From assembly GCA_905178155.1 (NCBI GenBank), contig CAJINV010000012.1:1182492-1246491 (forward strand): a stretch of DNA of 64,000 bases. Direction: 5' to 3'. Numbering within the stretch: the first letter of the stretch is position 1; each line of letters begins with the position of its first letter. The position numbers were made by a program, and so were the translations under genes. This DNA is from Amoebophrya sp. A120. Its lineage: Eukaryota; Sar; Dinophyceae; Syndiniales; Amoebophryaceae. Below the pieces are notes generated by a model. It had not been told where the DNA came from and did not search any database. It worked only from the letters and a program-made list of their open reading frames with translations. Of the stretch, positions 12,508 to 21,913 are shown piece by piece.

Positions 12508-13523
12508 TTACAGGGCTGTGGGGGGCTGCAAGCCGGGCGCAGCTCCCAATGACTCCTCAAGGAGCGGGCCCACATGATCTTCGACCATTTCGCGGATCAG
12601 ACCCCTTCCCAGCGGCAATGCATCCCAGTCGTCCCACGAACGAATTACACGGTGCCTCAGCGCATCCTCGATAACAAACATGTCTTTTCTGAGCGGTTCC
12701 GGCAGGGCGCGGAACTGCTCAAAAGTGTTGATGATTCCACTTCTGATCGCATACCTCACCACCTGCAAATCTTCCCGCATGTACTGGGGCAGAGCCGCAA
12801 ACTGTTCCCACGTTCCGGGGAGCCGCTCGTCACGACCGCCAAAACGGTATGCGTCGACCGCTGCGGCCCTCACGTTGTGGCGAGCATCCCTCTCTACGCT
12901 GCTTTCCGTCTGCCGGTCGTAGTGATCTCTTTCGTTTGTGCTGGCCGCGCGAATGTTTTTACCCGGGTGAAAGCCGGCGTTCGATTGACGCGGTAGGAAG
13001 CCTGCTATGTATTCTGTGCAAAAGCGAGGTCCCCAACCCAGAGTCAACAACGAATGGGAAATGTGCTAGAGACAACTGAATCAGCCAGATTTGCGTATGC
13101 GTTTGGGTTTGGCTGTTGCGCATGACAAAATTGTCTTTGGCTTTGTAGTGTATTAATACCATTTAGCTAGTTGAGCAGCATCACAGATCTAGCCTCTTAT
13201 GCTGATTCAAGCATCACAAATTCCAAAATACCCCTAGAAAACGTTCCCAATGGGGCTCCGGCGGATGAGGACGATTTTACTCAGCATACTATGCGTTCGA
13301 GAACCAAACCCCGCTCTTTCACTTGATCCGGTACTGCAGCTTCCACCTCTGCGCGCGCAAGCAAATTGCGGTTGATCTTGCTCGCTTCGCGAGGGGCGGG
13401 GCTGTCGCCCCGTTCTGCTCGATGCCGGATCTTCACGGCGTCGACTCGTCCAGGAGAGCAGAAAGATGCTGCGAACCAAATCACAGTATAGAGGAGAGAA
13501 CTTGCAACACGGGAGGACAGCAT
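12508..13523 (-). CDS. Secreted protein with three ~29-aa 'DALP' repeats
   Basis: Two exons, 13523-13289 and 13004-12508, total 732 nt (243 aa) after removal of a family C introner plus one CTATG TSD copy. ATG at 13523 starts MLSSRVASSLLYTVIWFAAS, a classical signal peptide with likely cleavage near VDA (residue ~30). The C-terminal part holds three imperfect repeats of the form (T/S)(W/F)EQFxALPxxxRxDxxVIxxAIRxxII, at TWEQFAALPQ, TFEQFRALPE and SWDDWDALPL. The pattern recalls DUF4116-like repeats, but that link is my inference. Export plus a repeat domain would suit a host-directed or surface protein in a parasite; nothing here shows the target. Confidence 0.72.
13010..13288. mobile_element. 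Introner family C, diverged, in the secreted-protein gene
   Basis: TIRs are decayed (TATTCTGTGCAAAAGCG against family TATCCTGAGTAAAAACG; right end GATTTTACTCAGCATA), but the CTATG TSD is exact and excision gives LERIAGFLPRQ. Confidence 0.78.
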
Positions 13524-15479
13524 GATTTTTGTATATTGCAATTTCAAATCAAAAATTGAAATCTGAGTCGATCACTGTACTACTACTAGCCGAAGCGAAC
13601 TACTGTGATAAGAAAGCAGTCAAAAGATGAAAACCAAAAACGTATTAAAGGCGATGCAGAACAAGCACCAGCAGCACTAGGTAAATCGTAATCGCGTTTG
13701 ATTTGCGAGCTGTATGATAGTAGACGATTCAGTAGAATAAACACTAGTCTCAACCTGTGCGAATTTGGGACAATGGCGAGGATCATGGCCAACATGATAA
13801 AACGGCCACCGAAGGAGGAGGATCATGGATTTGGATCCAGGCGCTAAAAAGCTCACGATATTTGACATCAGATCAGATCTGCGTCGGGATTGCCGTCTTG
13901 GTTTCGCACACTGATCGTCTTCACTAGATCATTCAAATTTCGATCCATCCAACAATGAGGCTCTTGCCGGTCCATGCAGCGTGCCACTCGTAGCAAGGTG
14001 CGGGTGTGCTAGGAGCTTCGTATTTCGGATTGTATTTGGTTCTCTCTCACAATATTCTGTAGCGTGAAGTAGATGTGATAGAAAGTGAAGATCGCTGTTT
14101 GTTTTCTAAGCTTCAGGTTTAAGTTGGAGCTCAGAGGCACACCCTGTTCAAGAGGGAACTACGACTCCTGGCACCGTATGCCAGAAAGTGCCTTACGATC
14201 TTCAAGTAGATTGACTCAGACTAGATCCGTCTACAACTGATGTAGAAAGCTCCTGCAAGAACGAGCCTCCACAACCACATCGTTCACCCGGCTTGAGGGA
14301 ACTGCAAAGAGGGCATGAGGGAACTTTTTCACTCTATACACGAAGAGAAAAGCAAGTACTTCGACCACCCAGACCAGCAAAAAGGAGATAACTTGCGTAA
14401 AATGCTGAACAACGGGTTCTGGAAGTGCAGCCTGGGCCACTATATCGAAATAGTCGATTGAAGCGACTTAGAGCGCTGCGGCAGGCTTCTTTTCAATGTT
14501 CCGGATGGCAGCGCCAGAGTCAACGCTACAAATACAGGCTCGAGTTGGAGTTGCTCTTGGTAATTGGTTCATCTTTGATTATACGTCAGACTCTTTCAGC
14601 GTCTGCGCAGGGCTTCTCTACTTCCTCCTCCATCTTCCCGCCCGCACAGGGACACAGTGGGTGTGGTTACTTCTAAATGGCTGCTCGCCGTTGTTCCCCT
14701 CCTGCCTAGCTGTCTCCTCGTCACGGTCGCCGCCAAGTCGAACGTTAATTGCGTATGCATTCAGCAAACATAAGTCTGGTTCTGGAAAGGAGCAAACTTG
14801 CGATGCGTTCTTCTGTCAGTCAGAGAAAAATCTGTCTTGCATGGGCTGCAAAATTTGCACCTGTGTTGATGCCACCCACAAGAGTGAACCAATATCACAT
14901 GCTCATGATGCGGAATAGACTGCATGGAATCGGAATGGTTCTCTGTACTATAATAAATGCTGTATTGCATTCCAGACACTTTTTGGGTGAGCGTGAGGCA
15001 AGAAAAGACGCATGACAGAAAGTTGCGCTGTTCTAGAAGACCCATATCCCACAGAAAAAAGCTGGCAGGTCACATTCGTAATGCAAAAATAAATACACAA
15101 AAAAATCTGTATTGCGTATCCCAAGCAGCATGCTATGAGGCCGCCCATGACAGATTTTTCTGTGTATTTATTTCTGCATTACAAACATGCCCTGCCAGCT
15201 TTTTTCTGTGGGATAACCCAGACATAGTTCTTACGGTTGGTACTTCAGTATCTTCAACAACAGCATCATATCGCAAGAACAAAAGACTGCTTCTTCACTG
15301 TGACCTTGTGATGCAGAGGATGTCAAAGTCCAGCGCTTGATGTCCTGCTGCAACTGCAACAAGTCGTGGCATAATTTTGGCCCACATTACTCAACTAAAT
15401 GGTTCATTTAGGTGAATAATTTTCGTTCTTGTCATGCGACACAAATTTGTCATGCGAGTCCTCCAATAAAATCGTCACA
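13524..15479. other. Intergenic stretch with scattered repeat debris
   Basis: No convincing gene on either strand. It contains a diverged copy (14250-14360) of the 11.5 kb repeat, several TTTGTAATGC/GCATGACAG motifs typical of introner interiors at 14.8-15.2 kb, and the family H element. Confidence 0.5.
15045..15215. mobile_element. Introner-like element, family H
   Basis: A 171-bp element with near-perfect TIRs (TATCCCACAGAAAAAAGC and complement) extending inward through GCATTACA-type motifs, flanked by a 5-bp TSD ACCCA. No host exon was recognised around it. Confidence 0.78.
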
Positions 15480-17568
15480 GTGAACCTACACAGCTCTTCA
15501 CGCGCGATACACCACGTTCAAACACAGCAAGGGGAAGCCGACCGTGGCCGTGACAAACCAGCCGTCCTCATATTACAATGAAAACTGCCCCCACCACGAC
15601 CCCAGAACGACGTGGATGCATTTGTATTCGCAAAAATTTCCTCGGGAAACATCTCCCATCCTACATTTTTCAGCACAACAAATTCTCACTCAATGCTGAA
15701 TAACTATGAATTTGTGTTGCACACGAGCAGCCCAGCAACAGCCGAACCTGGTATGCCAAAGATGCCTTGCTCAGTCTAGGTTCCGCATCAGAAAGATTCT
15801 ATAGATAAAAAAAGATTTTCAGCATTTCTTTGAAAACGTTATGCATCAGAAATTTTTGCAGCTTCCGGGGTCGTCGTGGGCGCACTTTTCATTGTAATAC
15901 CTCATCAAAGTAATTCGCAGACAACCCGAAAACCTTGATCGCGTTCGTCGAACTAACGCTAGTAGAGCTGGTATCGGTAAGATCTTCTCCACCCCGGCGC
16001 ATGAAATCGTTGAACATTGGTAGGAAGTAACTGCAAATAGCCGCGTTGCAGAAAAAGAGAAGAAAACAGGTTTTCGCTGAGAGCTTCAAAAACAGGATCG
16101 CGAGCAGGTACTGGAGATGAAAGGAGAAGAGCAGGAGGAAAAATATCCCGTGTAAATAAATCGTCGCCCCTGCACTAACTACATAAACTTGTCATGCATT
16201 ATCATGCAAGACCGAAATGCTTATCGTGGTGCACAGCCTCAACTACAATCAACATGACAACCATCTATTCCCAGTGGTGTTTTGAAATTTCTCTTGCTTA
16301 ATTCAGGAGAGGGCGCTCGATCTTTTGTGAAGATGCTACTGCTGCACTTGGTCGAAAAACACCAGTACACCACCGCAAGGAGCCCAACCCCAACAACCAA
16401 ACCTTGTGGATCATTTGTCTTTCAGACTATTTCCCAGCTGCTTGACTGTGGGCGCGCGGGGGCGTTTTAATATTTGCGCAGGGTAAAGAAAACTCCGTCC
16501 TTTCTCCAGTTCACGGCGATTCTGAAGTCTTCGAGTTCTTGTCTGAAAAACTCGAACTGCGAATAGACATTGTCAAAAAGCAGAGTTGGGATTTCGTCCC
16601 AGTTTAGCATTGTTCCCGAGGACCACGTCTGCTGGTAGTTATGGTGTTGTAAGGACGCCGCGCCTGTCATGTTGATATTATTCCGTGCGGACGCTGCAGC
16701 TGCTATGTTCTGCTCCTCGGTGCTCCATTTCATTTCTCCGGTCGTTGGAGTCGTACTACTTGGGCCGTAAGTACTATCCACAGTAAAAAAAATAATTTCC
16801 TGCACACGACATACAAAAGCGGTTTCTGCATGACAAAGCTTGCCTTCGCCTTCTCTCTTAGTTAGCAGGACATCAAGTGACATCCTCTAAGTTGACGAAA
16901 TTTCTGATGCATTTTGTACCTCGTGTACGGGAATAAAAATAAATTTACTGTTGATAGTTGTAAAAGTGGTCCCCTAGTAGATGGGCGAACATGTTCTTCA
17001 CTTCTGTCATTTTGCTTTTCAAGAATTGTGATATTGGCAGCAATCATACTGTAACACCATAGACCTAGAGTAGATAGAAGAATTGTGATATCAAGGAGTG
17101 TGTAAATTTTCCATACCCAGACGGCGAGTCATGCAGCTTGCAACAAGGAAGGAAACCGACTGCGACCCGATTTGATCATTATGAATGTTCTGATTTTCTA
17201 TTTCGAATTCCAGCGACGTTGCTATGAGTACTAACTTACTATCTTGTGCAAGATGAAAGTAAAATAAGGTCTTCTTGCGCAACAAGAATAGAAAGACACA
17301 AGTTTTTGGAATGGAAGTTCTGGTGGCACGCGCCGACGAAAATTATGACACGAACAGGAAACAAGCAACGTGGTTCGACGCAAATAACCGGAATAAACAT
17401 GATCTACTGCATTCATAATTGGCATTCCCCATGTGCAGCCGCGCGGCACATAAATATTTTTGAAGATTTTTGCATCGCATAGGAATAGAACTAATTTTGC
17501 ATCTTCACATTAGTAAGTAGCGCCAGGTCTTCGAGGCGAACCAGGGTGTAGTTGAAAAACGGGTTCAT
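15480..17568 (-). CDS. Putative multi-pass membrane protein, exon structure partly resolved
   Basis: Several hydrophobic exons lie downstream of the pyrophosphatase. A possible start ATG at 17568 (MNPFFNYTLVRLEDLALLTN) overlaps the pyrophosphatase stop as ATGA. Further right-to-left segments are YVPRGCTWGMPIMNAVDH (~17440), TMLNWDEIPTLLFDNVYSQF (~16600), a helix GLVVGVGLLAVVYWCF (~16400), LLFSFHLQYLLAILFLKLSA joined to CFLLFFCNAAICSYFLPMFN (~16130-16020), then GLSANYFDEDGWFVTATVGF, which forms across the family K element when one CCTCA copy is removed. The end near 15480 is uncertain. The hydrophobic pattern suggests a channel or transporter, but I cannot name a family. Joining all these segments in one gene is an inference. 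Confidence 0.4.
15571..15899. mobile_element. Introner family K (TATTACAATGAAAA TIR)
   Basis: A 329-bp element with ends TATTACAATGAAAACTGC and GCACTTTTCATTGTAATA and exact TSD CCTCA on both sides. Excision gives YFDEDGWFVTA in frame. Confidence 0.82.
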
Positions 17569-20500
17569 TTTATTGCCGCTCGATGTAGTTCTTGACTGTC
17601 ACGAAAATGAATCCTTGACTTGTCACAGAACTTCCTCTTCCAGCAGCTATGTGCCGCTTATCAAATGTAAAAATGTCTGGGTCTGGAAGATTACCAGGTT
17701 TGTCATGCACGTTTTGCATGGATCCTGATGTCTGTGATGCATGCCCAAGCATCACAGATTTTGTGAGGGCTTCCTGATGCCTATACCGCATGACAAATGC
17801 TCTTTCCGTGTAGCAAAACTTGGACTCTCTTTTCTGCTCATGCAATACAGATTTTTTTAGCATCCAAAATCAGCACGACAAGTTGGATTCTTCCAGACCC
17901 AGACATTTTTACATTTGATACCGCTTCTATTACTGGCAAACACTCCTCCGCAGAAAAAAACCGTCCGTTTTCGAAGAAATCGTTTACCGGCTTGCCCTCT
18001 GCGGTTTTGTAGAATCGGAACCAGTTTTATCGAAGAAAAAAACATTCGTTAGTCTAGCTTCTGCGCATGACAGGTTTATTTTGCTCTCATGCCACCCAGA
18101 TTTGTAATGCCGTTCCTCAAAAAAAGTATACAACTCCTACAATTTTTTTTTTCTTGGATAATTTTCTGATCCGATCAAGTTGCGGCGCATCAGGGATAAA
18201 ATCATTATGTGTGCCGTCTTCCTCGATCCGGACACAAAGCATTTTCCAGTCCGTTTCGCTATCAATTGCAAATATGTCTGGCTCTGGACGATTGGGGGAG
18301 TTTGTCATGCAAATTTTACATGCCCTGCGATGTCGGTGACGCATGCTTTAGCATTACAGGTTATTTTGTGAAGGCTTTCTTATGCCTACACTGCATGAGA
18401 AATGCCTTTTCAAATAGCAAAAATCTGAGTGCCGTTTGCTGCTCATGCAACACAGGTTTTTTTGTATCATCGAAAGTTAGCATCACAAATTCCATTCTTT
18501 CCAGACCCAGACACATTTGCACTTGATATTCGCCCTCGTCAATCAACGCCAGTCCACCAAGCAGCTTTACCAAAAAACATTCGCCGACCTTTGTCGTGGT
18601 TGACGTCTTAAAGGAAGTACAAGAGCTATTGTCGCTTTTACGTACTACTTGTGTTTGCTCGGCAGGAGAGGTCATCTTCTCTCCATTGGTTTTAGCGTAG
18701 TTCCCGAGTTGTAGATCATCGTGATCTGTAGTGCTTATAACCAGCACGTCTAGTGGGTCGTCATCACCAGGAACGTCGGTGACGCTATCCCTTTCCTCAC
18801 GTGAGGAAAAGGTCTGCGGAAAAAACCCGTAGTCTCCGACAAACATGCCCTTCTCGCCCTCGCTTTCATACTGGTAGTGGCGATGTCAAGTGCAAAAGTG
18901 TCTGGGTCTGGAAGAGCCGGAACTTGTCATGCACATCTTGATGCATGACCAGTGAGGTCTGTGATGCTGGTGCTAGCATCACAGATCTTTTGAGAGCTTC
19001 TTGATGCTAATTACGCATCAGAAATGCCCTCTCCGCGTGCCAAGAACTGACTCCTCTTGCTGCTCTTGCAACACTGATATTTTTAGAATCCGCATACAGC
19101 ATTACAAGTTCCACTCTTCCAAACCCAGACATGTTTGCCATCCATAGGCGAAGGTGGACGTCGGGGCCATCGCTCTATCAACTGCAAAAGTATCGTACTC
19201 GTATAAATGCATTACAAATCTCCTCAGCATGAGAAGTAAAATTTGTAATGCGGATTTACCTTGGGAAAAAAATTTGTAATGCAAGACTTGCATTTCTACG
19301 AATACGATACTTTTGCAGAGGATACGCTCTTCTTCCGGGTGTCTTGCTTGATCGGATTGAAGTCTTCTGTTTTCGAAGTTTCGAATATGAGAGTGCACAA
19401 CTCCACCTCCCCCTCATTTGTCATGCAAAATACCCAATCGACTCTTTGCCCCTTTGGGTTGTTAGCATGACAGATTCTGGCAGGAGCCACCAGAGTGCTA
19501 CAATCGTCCTGTGTAAAATTTGTCATGCAAAAGTTGCATTCTTGTCGCCGCTTCTATTGCTGTTCATGCAATGCTGCAAATGATGGGAGGAGGGGCGCTG
19601 TGCACTCTCATATCGAACTTCGCAGTGGTAAACATCGGCACCTCGCAGACGAAGTGGAAGAAAAGGTCGGGCGTGTTCTCATCTTCTTTACTAGAGTTGT
19701 ATGCCGAGTCTTCTGTTACTCGTTGCGCTAATATCGGTCGCAGCGGTATGTCGTGCCAAGGAGAAATGTAGGTAGTAGACGAAGGGGCAGCAGCTACTTC
19801 TGCAGGTAGTTGTGAACAACAACCTTTCGAGGAGGTCGCGAAAAAGACTCGATAGTCCGGTGTTCCAGGTTATCAAAAGTAAAAGTGTCTTAGTCTGGAA
19901 ACTTGTAATGCTGGGTGGCGTCTCATGATGAGGCTACGAATACTGGCTCAGCATGACAAGTTTCTGAGCTCCTAGGTGTTGCCTATTCTGCATGACAAAC
20001 TACGGCTCTGCATCACAGAAAAACGGAGCTCTAGCTCTTGAGTAACGTGCATGACAGATTTAAGAGTCATGCCAGACAAGGATGACACACATGAATTCTT
20101 CCAGACCCAGACATTTTTACAGTTGATACAGGTGTCCCCTTCTCGATGGTGCGCAGCTCGTTCTTCGCACCATGTACTGATCTTCCCGGGGCGGTTGATG
20201 AGATAGAGATGGTTGTTGATGAAAGAAATCTCGTCCACCTTCCCCTTTGATCATTGTTGCTGTTCTTGACGGCACCAGGATGACTGTACGACGTGTACGG
20301 CAGCACCGCACCTGCTCCTACTTGATCATGTTCAAAAGCTGCAATGTTGCCTGCCGGGCGGCGAAAAATCTCCTGCTGTGTAGTGGTGCACCAGCTTCCT
20401 GTTTTTCTAGTACCTCTAGACGACCGCGCCGACGCAACGTCTGTTCCACCAGAAGATCTGGTGTTTATTCCCAACGATGACACCGCGCTTGAAAAGCAGA

Positions 20501-20666
20501 AACGACCCCGGGAGGTAGATGTTTTTTTCGCCCCCACGGGTAGCAACATGACAACCCGGGGGCGTCCTCGATTCTCACTTTTATTCCAGGGCTGCACGGA
20601 TGTACTGAATAAAACAGGTGGCGTAGAAGAACACCCCGTGGTGATCCTCTTCGGTGGTGGTCTCAT
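17565..20666 (-). CDS. Inorganic pyrophosphatase, family I, with long N-terminal extension
   Basis: Soluble Mg-dependent pyrophosphatase, hydrolysing PPi to two phosphates. Eight exons (20666-20129, 19865-19613, 19380-19325, 19170-19147, 18878-18529, 18254-18162, 18026-17921, 17653-17565) sum to 1509 nt, 502 aa. Family motifs in order: ISPWHDIPLR, VCEVPMFTTAKFE, NPIKQDTRKKSDG, GDYGFFPQTF, the catalytic signature DDDPLDVLVI, L(G)GLALIDEGETDWK, then WFRFYKTAEGKPVNDF and VIEAAHSCWKR. Catalytic Asp residues of D-DPLD are present. About 178 residues precede the conserved core (family members usually start close to it); this Ser/Arg-rich part could be an organelle-targeting region, though an upstream exon or a later start is possible. 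Introners of families A, G, D and I cut the gene, and every junction restores family sequence. Confidence 0.93.
17659..17920. mobile_element. Introner family A in pyrophosphatase, last intron
   Basis: 262 bp, TSD CCGCT. Excision gives LPVIEAAHSCWKR, matching the family C-terminal helix. Confidence 0.93.
18027..18161. mobile_element. Introner-like element family I in pyrophosphatase
   Basis: About 135 bp with inverted ends TTATCGAAGAAAAAAA and TTTTTTTCTTGGATAA. Removing TTATC...GATAA gives RIRKNWFRFYK. The TSD is short or ambiguous (TTTT). Confidence 0.75.
18260..18528. mobile_element. Introner family A in pyrophosphatase
   Basis: 269 bp, TSD TTCGC. It lies exactly inside the conserved DEGETDWK motif; removal of element plus one TSD regenerates that motif. 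Confidence 0.95.
18884..19146. mobile_element. Introner family A in pyrophosphatase
   Basis: 263 bp, TSD GGCGA; the right TIR is mutated (AAACCCAGACATG). Junction DVHLRHYQYESEG. Confidence 0.9.
19177..19324. mobile_element. Introner family D in pyrophosphatase
   Basis: 148 bp, TSD CGCTCT. Inverted ends carry TGCAAAAGTATCGTACTCG. Junction QDTRKKSDGPDV. Only a 24-nt exon separates it from the next element. Confidence 0.92.
19386..19612. mobile_element. Introner family G in pyrophosphatase
   Basis: 227 bp, ends TATGAGAGTGCACAAC and GTGCACTCTCATA, TSD TCGAA. Junction TTAKFETSKTEDFNP. Confidence 0.92.
19871..20128. mobile_element. Introner family A in pyrophosphatase, first intron
   Basis: 258 bp, TSD CAGGT. 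Junction IEKGTPGTPDYRVFF. Confidence 0.92.
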
Positions 20667-21913
20667 GGCGATCAAGTGAAAGTTGGGCTCGTTCTGCACG
20701 CTCCGTTAAGTAGTACAACCTGACAACTTGTTCTCCTATAGGGAAGAGTATCTGATGTTAGTAGGGAAAGAGAAAGCGAGCTGAGTAGATAAGATTTATC
20801 ATTATAGTTTGAAGAAACTCGTCCAGATGAAAAATAAAAACGCAAGTCCAAGTCCTCGTCCTCTTGATGCACTAGTACTACCTTCCGTCTGAGATCTATT
20901 TTGATGACCTTCAAACAGAAACACCAGGCAGCGTACATTGATCTGCTTTATAAGTCGGTCAAACCTTTGTAAGTAAAAAACCGATGATTTCGAAGAAGAT
21001 GAACGTTGGTTTAGCTTCGAGATTTTTGTTATCTAAGTAAGTAGGTACCCGGCTGATGATAGATCATGATCTTCTTCGTTCCCCGACATGCAGTATAATA
21101 GTACTGCGCTGGTACTACAGCCACTTACTTCGTACCTGTTGAGCAGTAGACTGTCGTCACGCAAAATAAAATCCTTCCACCCAGAGTGAGAGGGGGCATG
21201 AAAAACATTTCCAAAAAGACGAACGCCGTCACTACTGAACGACACCAAGTGGACTAGCAGCTAGCACGAGGAGGTCCTGCTCTCACCACGTGGTATAATT
21301 CTTTGAAGATATTTCAAGCAAGATACTTCTTCACTTCTGCACCTCCTTCGATAAGTACAGAAACACTGGATCTTCTGTTCGGTACTTTTTATGACCAAAG
21401 GCTATATTTTTTCAGTGTGATTTTGACTACCATCAACAATCTAAATGACAACCAAAATCCGTATCTTCAAATGCAGCCTCCAAGTGGACTGCAAAACTCT
21501 GCTGTCTGGAGTGCTGAAGAACCGCGCTAGGTTTATATTTTCGAAAAAAACAACTCTGCTGTTGTTCTCCTACATGGAAAATTGTACATGGGCACTACAT
21601 ACTTCACGATATCGAGACAAACATGCTCTATTGTACTCCGGTTGTACGGCGCCTCGATAATGTCAACGACTAATATGGTTCTTGTTCTAACTCTATCTCT
21701 ATGTATATATATCTATATGAAACCACGAACTGAATCTGAAAATAAATGATCGACACGATGAAGAAAGCAAAACTCTGCTTCTTCTCCACAAGTGGGCGAA
21801 CTACGCATAGTACCAAAACAAAATTCTAAATAAACACCCAGTTCTTGTAGTACCACGACATCTTTATTTCTGAAAGCATGATTTTTCATTTTTTACAACT
21901 TGTACTTCCCGTC
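20667..21913. other. Intergenic between pyrophosphatase and the GTPase 3' end
   Basis: AT-rich, many stops, no supported exon or repeat family. It presumably holds the pyrophosphatase promoter (right side of that gene) and the GTPase 3' untranslated region. No core promoter motif was identified. Confidence 0.5.

Noticed and set aside
15889-16089. Naming the membrane gene an anoctamin or TMEM63-like channel
   Set aside because: The hydrophobic pattern is only suggestive, and the exons are not joined with certainty.
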